NCBI GenBank assembly: GCA_019722365.1
Contig: JADFUC010000855.1
Location: forward strand, 27,300-91,299
Reading direction: 5' to 3'
From: Lithospermum erythrorhizon
Lineage: Eukaryota > Streptophyta > Magnoliopsida > Boraginales > Boraginaceae
Length of the DNA: 64,000 nt
Shown here: positions 50,101 to 61,706 of the stretch, one piece after another
How the letters are laid out: the number at the start of each line of letters is the position of its first letter
Position numbering within the stretch: the stretch's first letter is position 1
Position numbers and translations under genes: made by a program
The notes under the pieces: model-generated
Databases searched by the model: none
Told to the model about the DNA's origin: nothing
What the model saw: the letters and a program-made list of their open reading frames with translations, nothing else

Positions 50101-50470
50101 GTTATAGCAATAAAAATCAAAATACAAAAATTGCTTCAGCCAAAACTCATAAATACTCCAAAAGATCCATTTTTACCTTGAATCGAAGAGGATGATGAAG
50201 AGAAACTCTCCAAGAAATTTGAGGACCAAAGCTTGCGAGATGGAGGAGAATTGAAAAAAAATCGAGGAAGAAGGCGGCTCGGCCGTCGGCGGAGAGAAGA
50301 AATGGAGTTTCTTATTTTGGAGCATTGAGTTGTTGTTAATGGGTTAGACCCGATAGTTTTTATGTGGTGAAACCACTTGTCATTTAATTGATCGATCTTA
50401 CCGTTTTAAGCTTATACCGATAACGACTTCAAGCATTAACATTTATTTTCGAACTAATGCGTGCATCCGA
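47143..50470 (-). mobile_element. Composite gypsy LTR relic (C-like start, A/B-like end)
   Basis: The first part matches family C LTRs ('gagtcac...gatggataacg' near 47200 and the 'cctaggcataa' block near 47462). From 48490 on it follows family A (palindromic tandem repeat, 'gcaaggaagga', 'aagttgagagttcaaagc', 'agataagtacttcgcct'). The end at 50170-50460 follows family B ('tttttaccttgaatcg', 'gggttagacccgatag', 'tcgttttaagctta'-like). At about 3.3 kb it is longer than other LTRs here, so it may be two LTRs fused. Confidence 0.6.
48508..48900. repeat. Long, decayed TTATAC/GTATAA tandem array
   Basis: Roughly ten degraded units with 'cttatacgaagtataaggcca'-type cores and the added word 'aatgc-c-acaaagtgat' in some units. 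It is the longest copy of the LTR array in the window. Confidence 0.75.
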
Positions 50471-51593
50471 CTAAAACTTTAAAATTCACCAATACCCAAT
50501 GTCGACCAACCGGCCGATTCGTTTGTATTCAGCTATTCAACGAAATTTTTTGATTTCTCCTCGAAATAATCCACCGAGCAACTGGTATACTATTACGGTA
50601 ATGGCAGACGGGTTATTACAATTAGCGATAATGACCGCGGCCCAACGATTCTATTTATTCCGCAATAAACTATTGCGGTAACAAAACATAAAGCGAACAA
50701 AGAAGCGATTCTTAACTAACTATTCAAACATTACGATAAAAAATGACAATAAACATATAAAGCAGACAAACTAATATACTTACAAAGACGTATGCTTAGC
50801 GGTCGTAAGCTTAAGCTCGTACCATAAAGGGTGTCGCATGCGTTGTTTTGTTAAATGCTTATTGAGATACCCGAGGTTAACCCTCTTCCGATCTTCTTCT
50901 CACGAAATACAAATAAAGAAAACTTTAATTAGGAATTCAACACAAATATTTGAAAAATATTTCTTTCACCGACGGCGTCGATGTTGACTTGCTCGAGCGG
51001 ATCTTGCCGTCATGCAGCGCCCCGACAACGTCGGTCGACTCGCACAATGCCATTATCCGATGATGCTGGAAATTAAGTCCAATGTCGGAGATCGCGCTCC
51101 CAGTCGGACGTGGAGTACGCGGGTTGAGCACAACAGCTGTAATCCGTCAAATATTGTCCAGGTGCCCTCGAGAGAGTCTTCTTTATGGGCGTCGACATCA
51201 CTTCTTACGGTAGTCTCGCTCGGTAGCCTCCTCATGCGTTCCATTCTTTATCTTATATCTCTCCTGAAAAAACAAATAAAACAAAATATAATTAGACTTT
51301 TATTTACTAAAATATTTTAAACAACTTTTAATTTTTGCAAAATACTTACTTGGAACGATTTTCAGATGTTGTCCCTGATCTCGATCGATTTGTACGAGGG
51401 CGAGAACTTGATCGACCCCGGATAAATACATCTCTTAAAGAACCTCTTCGGCATCGGAAGCGCGCGTAGCGTAGCCTAAAGTAAAGTAAGCGTAAAAAGT
51501 TAGAAAACATAAATAAAAAAAATATAACTATTTCAATAAATTTAGACAACGTTAGAACTACGAATTGTGGCGGATCTACAGCTCCCGACTTCT
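50471..51593. other. Gene-free stretch with GC-richer, possibly once-coding patch
   Basis: From 50940 to 51245 both strands hold ORFs (plus 51012-51320, minus 51053-51244) in GC-richer sequence. A minus-strand ORF (51346-51621) with 'RGRSSSRPRTNRSRSGTTS' enters the LTR at 51594. With 52534-52785 beyond the LTR it may be one broken gene or transposase, but I recognise no domain. Confidence 0.35.
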
Positions 51594-52531
51594 TGTTGGA
51601 AATCAATGAAATTGATTCCACTTTTTATTATGCCCATTCGCGTGATTGTGTATCGGTGTTTACGGGTTGGTTAAATGTGATTCTTGGAACTTAGTGTTCA
51701 CTTAGTAATTATTAGTTTGGGTTCTCGCTGATAATTTAAGGGGTTATGAGCGATTCTTAGATCTTTTCGTTAATCGTTATAATAATAGTAATTGGTCAAT
51801 TGTTATTATTATCACATTTACCTATTATCGGCACAGAAGATCCGCATCTGATGGCGTTGGTTACTATTTCATGTATGAATTAAACTACATTTGGTAAATT
51901 GAGAGTTGATTATGTCGAAAAGTATTCTCAATTGAGTTTTACATTGATGTAAAATAGAAATTGGATAATCCCCGAATTAATTAATTAGTCGATTGAATTA
52001 ATTCGATAGTTAGATTGAGCTTCGTTAGTAACTTGAATTACTATTAACAACTTGTTAGTATTTGATTTTACTTAACGGTTTAGTTAAATTTAACGAGTGG
52101 CTTTCATTAAGCTATTCGGTTGAGAACTTTAGGTTTGGCGTATATTGGCCTGTGGGATTTCAACGTAAGTTTTCGTTTCATGGAAATGAAGAAAAACAAA
52201 GCCTCGCTCTCGTATGGCCGAAAATATCCAAGGAAGGGTGAAAATTCTTCTCTTGATTTTTCTCAAATCAATGAAGTGTTCTAGCAAACACAAATGTAGA
52301 AGTTGGCACTACTCGATTGTGCGACCTGACTAGAGCCTTTACATTTGAAGTGCTCAACGATAGAATTCAAAGGAGAACCGTGAAAGAATTTGTTGATAGA
52401 CTTCGTGGCGTCCTTTGTAAGCTCTGTTATTCATAATTGTTAATTGTGTGTTTAGATTAATTTATATCATTTTGAGGATCGGGATGTATGAATTTAGTAT
52501 TTATACAAATGAGCCATCTTAGATTCTAACA
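51594..52531 (+). mobile_element. Solo LTR, probably Copia type
   Basis: Begins TGTTGGAAATCAATG and ends GATTCTAACA, the usual TG...CA termini of plant Copia LTRs; length 938 bp. No internal region adjoins either side. Flanks are CTTCT on the left and ACTTA on the right, so a clean 5-bp duplication is not seen. The AT-rich near-palindrome at about 51963-52010 is shared with the LTR at 22100-22879. Strand is assigned by convention only. Confidence 0.65.
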
Positions 52532-53264
52532 ACTTACTGTAGTTGGGGGACCGCACCGAGTGGGCGGTCATCTCCTCGCCTGACGGGCGTCTCATTTGAA
52601 AGATCTTCAGTTGGGTAGTCGATCCGATCCGTCGCCTCGTCGTAAATCAGCATCGTCGTCAGGAGCGTGGCGGGGCTCGTCGTGTCGTGAGTCTCAAAGG
52701 AAGCGGTGAGAAGAGACATAGTAGAGTGACTTGAACCGGCGTCGTCAGTCCTAGGATGAACATTTGCCGGCCCAGGTATTAACAAGCGTGTCGTAGGGGA
52801 GGAGTTGATGCACTAGAAGGGACGAAGTCGTCGGCTCATTATCTGGGGCTGAAGTCCTCGGCCTTTGGAGTCGCCCACTTTCGTCATTCTCTGTTTCTCA
52901 TGCCTTTATTATTAAGCAAATGTAATCTGTCTGATCAATTAGAAGCATTAGAAATATTTTATCAATAAAGCAGCAAATATTATTATTATTATTATTATTG
53001 ACAATAGATATTATTTATCTGTTATTATTATCGGCGTAATATAAGCCCAGGGCAAAATACGTCGTAAATACGTGTTTGCGTTGGGTTACAGTTAAGTATT
53101 TTCGCGTTTGAAAGTGTCTTTTTAATTCCCCAAGTAGCCGACATTTTACAAATGCGTCGATATGGTCACGGCCAGGGCCGAGTCGTTAATTTGGATGGTT
53201 TTTTTGAGCGTATGACGTAGCCTTGACATCTCGGAGGGTATTTTAGTAATTTAATTAATAATTA
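52532..53264. other. Gene-free stretch with GC-richer patch and (TTA)n
   Basis: A minus-strand reading at 52534-52785 ('AGSSHSTMSLLTASFETHDTTSPATLL...') has coding-like composition but no known domain. A (TTA)n run of about seven units lies at 52979-53000. Beyond it is unremarkable AT-rich sequence. Confidence 0.45.
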
Positions 53265-53808
53265 AGGTATTTTAGTAATTTCAGATAAATAATTGGGGGT
53301 ATTTTATTCATTTCTAACACCAAAAAAGATAACTGCTGATAATCATGCATATTTAAATGATTTGAACATGTTAATCAAATAACTCCATGGAGTCTTGCAT
53401 CAGCCCTGTTTCTAGCTTCGAATTTTCCTTGCATAAGTCATTATCCTTGACCGAAGTAGCTTCTACCAAATCAGGCCTTCTGTTGATCGACTAGCTGGAT
53501 CGATTCAAGACACAGACCTAAAAAAAACTAAACCAATTCGAGAAGAAGAAAGAAACAGTGGTAGTGTTCACAACAATAAAGCCAATCATTAATCATATAG
53601 TCTTTGCATATTCTCATACCAGTTATCGTGCACTACAAATCGTCGCTTTGAGATCAACTTGTGGCATTTAGTTTCTACAAGAGGATCTGATTTAAAAGCT
53701 TAGGATTTGCTTTGCCTTTGGACTCTTTCATCACCTGGATTATGGGGATTTTGGTGTTGAAATAGATAAAATACCCCCTGATTATTTATGAAATTACAAA
53801 AATACCCT
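53265..53808. mobile_element. MITE-like element with ~54-bp terminal inverted repeats
   Basis: The left arm, 53265-53318, starts 'aggtattttagtaatttc' and ends 'attttattcatttctaac'. The right arm, 53756-53808, read back, starts 'agggtatttttgtaatttca' and ends 'attttatctatttcaac'. The arms pair along their full length with a few mismatches, around about 440 bases of non-coding sequence. Long arms suggest a Mutator-type or foldback element. The left arm is preceded by a second partial copy of its own start at 53235-53250, so the duplication at the ends is unclear. Confidence 0.7.
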
Positions 53809-54445
53809 AATTGGTAATCACAAAATTGCTAAAATGCGAGACAATGTCAGCAGTATTAGCGAGTGCGTGAGTGGGCGCCAACGCGTTGCGTTGGTGATAA
53901 CAATCTTTTGTGAAATGTCTTTGGCCGCTGCGCGTATGATGATGAAACTTTACTATCAAACTACAGTATATTCAACTATTGGACGGTGTATAAGCCTGGC
54001 TTGACAATGTCAGTATTAGTATATTCATTAATCAAGTAATCAAGCTATTCAGCTATATTATTTATTCGGCTATATTATTTATATTGACTATTCAACTACG
54101 TTCAGCTATATATTTTAACTTTAGTATTTACATTCAACTATATATTTTAACTATTATTGTATTGACATAATATAAAGCCAAGCAACAGCAATTATTTATT
54201 AGTATTCAATAATTCAACGACAGCAATTCAAGCTATTGACGACAACTATTCCAAGCGGCAACTATTCAATTATTAAACTGAATATAAGCTCGAAATTAAA
54301 ATCAAATATAACTACCGAAAAAATGCCTACTTTCGAATATAAGTATTCCTCTATTCGAAATTACCCGACATAATACAAATATAAATTTACCAATTACCAA
54401 CTATTCAGCTTCTCGACATGATATAAATATACGATTATTCATTTA
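53809..54445. repeat. AT-rich stretch with 'ctattcaactata' words
   Basis: From about 54030 to 54440 words such as 'ttcagctatatta', 'ctattcaacta', 'aactattcaa' and 'gattattcatttac' recur irregularly. They resemble in style, but do not match in unit, the G-poor tract at 46290-47140. No gene. Confidence 0.5.
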
Positions 54446-55417
54446 CGATTATTCATTTACGATTACCAATATAAAACTTGAAATATTAGCCGTATTTGGC
54501 GACCAGCGCGTCGGTATACGAGGTTGAGGTAGTAATGACACATGCGATGCGTCGATGGATGTGGCAATAAAAAACTACATTTGACATTAATAATAATATA
54601 AATACACTTTTCCGTCGTGGTGATCGATAACCTCGTCTGATCCACCCGTCGTAACAACGACTTCACGGTAAAAATTTCCATTTAAACATTCTCGATTCCT
54701 TTAGTATCCGTCGAAATAAATTTTCGATATCGGCCTATTCGACAACATCTTAGCCTTTACTTTATCATATTTATCTGCAGCGTCGTGACAGATTACCGTT
54801 AACTTCGCTATCTTCCTGAGTGGCCCGTCGGATAAATCCAGCTAAACTAAATCGCTCTGCACCCAACAACGGGTCCAACTATCGTAACTATCGCAGCGCT
54901 CTTGCCCGATTATACCGAGGCACATCGAGGTTAACTTCACGCGTCAGGATCAAAATCTTATAAGCGCTCTTAGATTTACAACAAATATCTCGGCCAACAA
55001 CTCGACTCGGGCATTTATGGATTCCTTCAGCGTCAAACATACTTCTGCTCAGCGAGTCCAACAAATCTATCGATCTTAGCATCTCGTTTCGCGTTTTCGG
55101 CCTTGGGTTCACATCCTTGATAACAACCGTTATCCGGATAAACATCATCGAGTGTATGTTATTCATCAAATTCTTAACCGCCTCGAGCTTCTTGAGTTGT
55201 AACAAGCAATTCACGATTAAATCCTCGGCGCTTCCACAAGGGTCTTCATGTATGATCAAACAAAAATTTTCCGGTGGCGTCTCGGCGATCGGCGATCAAC
55301 GAAAGAAGAAAATTTGGTCTACAGAACACTCGTATATCGACAACCCGCTACGACCGTCCTACACTGAGCACGTAACGCGCGGGGCGTATAAAGCGAGAGC
55401 CTAGCTCGTTACCAAAT
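54446..55417 (-). mobile_element. 5' leader/gag region of a family C gypsy element, copy 1
   Basis: It is repeated at 60930-61706, immediately before the other family C LTR. Shared words are 'ggtaaaaatttcc', 'attctcgattc', 'cgaaata-aattttc', 'tatc-gcctattcgac', 'actttatcatatttat' and 'gtggccc-tcggat'. On the minus strand this is the region just inside the 5' LTR, so leader and start of gag. A minus-strand ORF of 123 codons (54888-55259) is the longest remnant; I see no gag motif in it. A degraded primer site ('tggtaacgagctagg' on the minus strand) lies at 55401-55414. Confidence 0.6.
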
Positions 55418-57777
55418 TGTAACGGCCTTGGTCGGCCGCCACGAGTTAAGATGCATTAACAACACATACGCAGTCACCGATCGATAGATGACAACGTAAA
55501 AGACTTCATTTGGCGTATAATAATAAAAATACTGCTTTTGTCCGTCGTGGTGAACTTCTTAGCGTATCTGATAAAGCAATGACAATATGTCTGAATTACT
55601 TTAATTATACAACTCAGATACCGCAAAGAATCCAAAATCTGACATAGGGAAAGTATGACACGGACCACCGATGAAATACAATACCGAGTCTATGATATAC
55701 AAATCGACAACAAAAGGAAATGGTAGATGAAATTCCTATGCCTTTCTGTCCTGCGATCTTGTCTGCGACTCGATAAATGCTACCAGCTGACCTCGGTGAT
55801 CGACCTCTTAGAACCTAGGCATAAGCCGCCCATGAAAGAATTGACTTTAAAAGGCTGGTGAATATTACAGAGACGATCACGCGTATACGTATTCATATTT
55901 ATATAGATAACGTATGTATACATCCCAGCCGAGGCCGCGATAAATAACGATCCCCAACTGCGCAGAATCCTCTTTATACGATGTTACATAATACTATACG
56001 CATGAGCTTATAATCATAAATAACGCATATTCGTTCAAGCGAAAACGATTTGGCCTTGCCCAAAGGCATCGAATGAGAGAATCGCTCCAAATAATACACG
56101 GAATCCGCTCAAATAATACACACATGAGAATCCGCGCCAAATGTATGAGGAATCGCCTCCACATGAGTAGATGAGGCCTCGCACCGATTCTCCGGACGAG
56201 GCTACGCGCCGATATGCATGCTCGCGCTGAGCACTCCCGAATCCGCTAGGCGGCCAGCGCAATATGCGCACGCGCTGAGCACTCGGTCGGGGGGTCGCGG
56301 CTCGCGAAGTAACACACAAAGCAAGAAAACATCATTGCGGCCAGCCTTGTGACCTTGCTGACCACCTGAAATCTAAATAACATGAATCGTATTCCACAGC
56401 TATCCGTGATATAAATCGTCGCTAATATGTCGCGTGATATGAATCATAATCTCGATTATCGTAATATAACCCAAAATCTCAATTATTTATGAATCATAAA
56501 TCAAAGTTTACACATAGCGTCGATCATAATCGAACAATACTGGCATGCTCAAAGAATAATCTGAGATATCACGTATTATGCTCTGACATAATATATATGA
56601 AAGGTCCCATCCATTGAGATTTGTACTACTTTCGAAACCCCAGCGGTAATAATGACTCTGGCGGTCCTCGTGCTAGATCCGAGGCTCGACTCTATTCAAA
56701 GGAGGTATACATTATAACACATTTGTAGAATAACCTCTCTTGCTTTATATAAACCCACAGTGTTATACCGTCTGACGATTCAAATTTAGAACCATACTTG
56801 ATACGTCCCATCCCCAGATTGGTATACCTTTAATATTCCAACGTAACTATTGTCGCCCGGCTCCGTAAAATCTCAATATTCGGTCATCGCGCGTACCCCG
56901 ATAATAACACTTTTAAGCACATTCACAATCAATCAACTTGTCGATTGACAACTAATTAATCCATTAAATACAGCCTCGATTCAAACGCTAAATGCTATAC
57001 AAACTTTCCCCGAACTTTCTCAGCCAATCTCATTTTATCCATATCGAACCAATAATTCTATACCCAAAATAACTATATTAAAGTCTCCCCAACATCATAT
57101 TTTAATTTAAGTTAATTTAAGAAAAGTCGAAAGTCAACCATAACTTACGGCTACAGCTTGATAATCGCTCGAAATCCTGCCGTGGTACACCATGGAAATA
57201 CTCGAATAACATTTATACCATAATAAATTCCAAGATCTAAAGTCAACAAAAATCCAAGAAAGTCAACTCTTTAAAAACTCAGAAATATCCCAAAAGATTC
57301 GATCTTTCTTACTAGATGTGATGAGGATGATGAGGAGAATGTGGCTTTTGTTGCTGCGTTTAGCGACGATCGATGAGAGAAATGGAAGAAATTTTTTTAG
57401 GGAAATGGAGAAGCGTTTCGACCATGGAGGAGATCTGAGAAGGTTTTGGATGAGGATGGAATAGTGGTGGTAGGTGGGATATTTAGAGGGAAGAAATTTG
57501 GTTGGTTGGTTTTGATTTAATTTTACACTTCAGCAGCTTAAATCTCCATGAAACCGATTTCCGTTGTATTTATTCCCGAGGCATATTACTACTCATCTAT
57601 TACTCATCTACGATATTATTCCAAAATTATTTATACTATCTCGGGTCCCGCCTGGCAAAATATCATACGTAGGCAGATTTGTTGAATTCTCATTACTGTT
57701 TGAGAATTTTAATTTCAACGAAATCTCCACCGAGGGAAACTTATATACTATCGACATAATATTGGTAGGAGCAGGGT
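55418..57777 (-). mobile_element. Gypsy family C LTR, copy C1
   Basis: Starts TGTAACGGCC and runs 2.36 kb to 'gggttatttag'. It is followed near 57797 by 'aattcgtcctccgaaattta', the minus-strand end of a gypsy pol ORF. It carries the repeated 'gaatcc-c-caaataatacac' words at 56070-56150 and 'aaagtcaac' words at 57130-57260. Because leader sequence lies on its low side and pol-end sequence on its high side, it serves as 5' LTR of one element and 3' LTR of the next. Confidence 0.8.
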
Positions 57778-60700
57778 TATTTAGATTCTGCTTATAAAAT
57801 TCGTCCTCCGAAATTTACTTAAGACTTAGATTTTCTTACTCATCCCCATAAGCACTTTCGATGTACTCTTGTCTAGAATACCGCTGACATCTTGTCACGA
57901 TCACATTTTCCCGATGTTGACTTGAGATATCGTGTCTTGCCTAAGTAAATATTCATGACTTACCACAGATATTACTTCTTTATATTTGGATATTACGAAT
58001 CTAATCATATCATAATCATTACTCGTCATTATAGCCCATTCACGATATCGTCCTCTGCATGTCATATTACATACTTGCCCGCAAATTATATTTTTATCAT
58101 GTTATTAATATCATAAATCAGCCATCAAAATCAATACCAGCTATCACGTGCTCGATTAAGTATCCGCTCATAATTAGTATGCATTCATGCTCGCCTCGTT
58201 ATTGACTATCGATTCGTTAATGTGTAGTAAATTCTCTTGCTCAGCCATTCGTCAGGTATTTATTCTTGATTATGTCTTGGCATCGTATAGAGTAAATACA
58301 TGAGTTCCCATTACAACTAACATATAATACATGACTGATAACACCATTCCGTAATGCTCCCACATGTACGCCTCTTAAAACACCTGACCGCCCAGTATAG
58401 TTACATCCACCTTATCAAACATGCACACATAATCTACCCAGGTATGTATATATAACATCCATCATGCATTCTTGATCATTTATAGTGTCATTCTCCTTAG
58501 CCTTTCATTTCATTTATATGACACCGTATGGTGCCGTATCACCCAACCATAAAGTTATCTGTTTCGATAGCATATATACCACAGGCTGCGGTTAACATGC
58601 ATTATATTTCTAGTCTTACCATGGTTATCAATATCCGATTTCAATGATAATTCCAACTGACATGCATATATATATAAATCCGTCTTCCTGATGTTAACCG
58701 ATCATTCGCGCTTTGCTTGATAACCACTTTGTCGAACAACTTATTCTTAGCTCCCATTAAAATTTATCGATATCCCACTTTTAGCGTAATCTACATCGAT
58801 GTCTCAATTTTTAGTCTAGTTGAAAATTTCAATCCCCATATTCCTCTTGACATCTAACAAATTACGAACTTCATTTTGATGACCTTCGTTAACGTTAAGC
58901 TACAAGAATTGTTAAGGCGATGCCATTGACTTCTCACTTCGCTTTAGTCCTCGCTTCTCTCGCGTATAGTACTTTATGAATCTAATTCTGTTCGATTGGT
59001 TATATTATCGTATCCGCTGATACCATTCCTTGTTAATTTAACATATAGGAAACTTTATTCTCTTGTGGTAGTCGTATCAAGTTCATTATTTCCCTCGAGT
59101 TCTTGCATTAAACAAATTAGAGTCATTTTCCTTTCTCCCGTCTCGTTCCCGTGATATTAGAACTCTGACATCTCTTGATAGCTTCGATGGTTTAATCTAT
59201 AGCTTGGAAGTTAGTACCGTGAAACAAGCTTTCCCTCTTGCTTAAATTGTAAATACCGTGCTTTCAGTGCTTACCAGCTTGTCGTCTGCTCTTAACTATA
59301 GGTAAGGCGCTTTATAATTAATACATAACATTCAAATATTTGTCCTTGAATTCATGAATTCCATTGTTGTATTCTGTTGACATCGACCTCGCTTTGTGTA
59401 AACATGGCTTGGCGATTTAACATCTTGACTCGCGTCACCGTTATAAAATCCATAATCTTTAATTGCTCATAAACCCATACGCTTCCGCATGTGTTGACCT
59501 TACGGAGAAAACTTGTGATCTACTGTATGATTCAATTATTATCCTTATTAAGCATTTCTCCGTCCGTAATCCAATCATGGTACATTTTTTTTCGATTATC
59601 CTACAGAGTTGTGGGTCAGCGACCTCTTTCCTCACCATGATACCAATTATTCCCAGTCACGATTAACTCAAAATTTAGTCACGCGGTATATACCAGCAGT
59701 GAGCTCATTCTACGTAACTATGCTCTGAATTCTTGGTGAAACACGTATATTCTACATGACTTGTTAATACTCCATTTATTTTCTGTGTTTTATCCTTTAA
59801 ACAAAAATTTCCATTTATGACCCAGATATATTAACCATGCATTATTTCTCTTTATAAGTGAGATCAGATTAAATTTGATATGCGTTACTAATTCCCTTGA
59901 TTTTCCTTCTTGTTAGTCGACTTTCTCGAGCGAGCAATGCTGATCTTTATAATTTAAAATTCCATTTATAACCTCGGCTCTGTCAGCAGTTATCTCAACC
60001 TTTCAATGAGACATGTCAGGTTATCATCTTGTAGCCGGAGTATGATATCCAGCTTGTTTACTCCCTTGAATGTCGTGATGCTACATTACGACAGAAGAAA
60101 TAAATCGTCATATTTTGATTCATTTACAACCTTTAACCTTAAGCTTAAATACATTAAATCTCTTGCCATGATTTATGAGATTAAGCTCTTATAAACTTCT
60201 ACTACATTTCATCAACCACAATTTAAATTTCAATCGACATCTTTAGATTGCCATATAATTACACCAATATACTTTCAATCTTCGAAGAAATGTGATTTCT
60301 TTTCTCGTATCTTTTTCGTATACTTCGAGCAATGAGTGCGCGCTTAATCAAATCTTTGATATTCCAGAAATAGTATTACCAAATTCATATCTTAATTTCT
60401 TACATTCTCCTTCCGATTCCACAGTTATTTAGAAGCTCGCGTATCTTATTTGCTACTCTGCGTATCATGCGCTTCCGTAGTTATTCCGTGCTTCCGTTTC
60501 ATCGTAGTGCGTATCTGCTGAAACATCGTCATTTAACAACCACGACATCTCATTCCCGATCTCTGATGTATTAAAGAAATTCCCAAAATTCCTGTTATCA
60601 TCGGCAAATAATATATCACCGTCCATTAAGATTCTTATTTCATAAAATTATTCAACCTTGCCCAACTAATACCCGGTCTCAGTTTATTAATAGAGAGTAC

Positions 60701-60929
60701 TACTAAATATCTTTCTTTTCTCGAGTCCCAAAATTTTCATTATTTCACTTTATTCTTCAAAGCAATGACATGACTTAAGCAACTTTAGAACTTCAAAATG
60801 ACAATCAACTAAATATTTATTTTCATCCCCGATACCTTTCGATTCATTAAATCAACTGCATCCACTAGTAGAGTACTTTCATGTACTTAATTCCGCAATA
60901 CTATTTTTTCAGCTTCGGATGTACTGACA
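57778..60929 (-). mobile_element. Internal region of family C gypsy element, strongly AT-rich
   Basis: Lies between two family C LTRs. Apart from the pol-end word at 57797-57816, I recognise no protease, RT or integrase motif on the minus strand. The longest ORFs are under 80 codons. The sequence is AT-rich with frequent TC-rich words. Either the coding region is decayed beyond recognition or this is a non-autonomous (TRIM/LARD-like) internal domain. Confidence 0.55.
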
Positions 60930-61706
60930 TATTCAGTGCATCGGATGATCGATAACCTCGTACGATCACCCAATCGTAACAACATCTTTATGGCAAAAAT
61001 TTCCCGTTGACTTATTCTCGATTCTTTGGTAATCGTGAAATAGAATTTTCAATATCAACCTATTCGACCTTACGTCTTCCCTTAACTTTATCATATTTAT
61101 ACCCCTTTGTCAGCCTTGTAAAGATTCGTTAGCTTCGGCTTTATCTTGTAGTGGCCCATCGAATCACGTCCAACTAAACTAATCCTTTACTGCCTGCTTA
61201 GATTGACTATCATAACTATCGCGGCTCTTCACGGTGCCAGTGCGGCAGGTTAACCCCGTGCGTCTAAGGATCCAAAAATCTTATAAATTAGATTTACATA
61301 AATATCTCAACATATGCTCAACTCCGACATTAGATTCTTTGACATCACATGACATCTATTTTCTCTCGACCAAATTCAATAAATCTATACGATATCTTGG
61401 CATTCGTTTTACGTTTACGGCAGGTTCCGTCATGGTAACAGCGGTTATCGGATAAAAGCGTCATAGTACACTAACATACCGAGCGGTATGGGGTTGCCGC
61501 GACAATTACGATTCATCTCGGCACCACAGGGTGCCGCGCATCGGTTTGACAAAGATTTCCAAGTGGCATCTGTGTTCGGCGATGTCAGCGAAGAAGAAAT
61601 TTAGACTACACGCGAACACTCATATATAATGCAAACCATCCACACTGAGCACACCAACCACGCGGGGCGCCATATAAAAGCGAAACCTAAGTTCACGATG
61701 CGAAAT
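60930..61706 (-). mobile_element. 5' leader/gag region of family C element, copy 2
   Basis: Repeats 54446-55417 block for block, including the ending 'cacgcggggcgccatataaaagcg' against 'acgcgcggggcgtataaagcg' just before the LTR. Confidence 0.65.

Noticed and set aside
50499..50681. 60-codon plus-strand ORF after the LTR relic
   Set aside because: No recognisable domain, and the composition matches the surrounding repeat-derived DNA.
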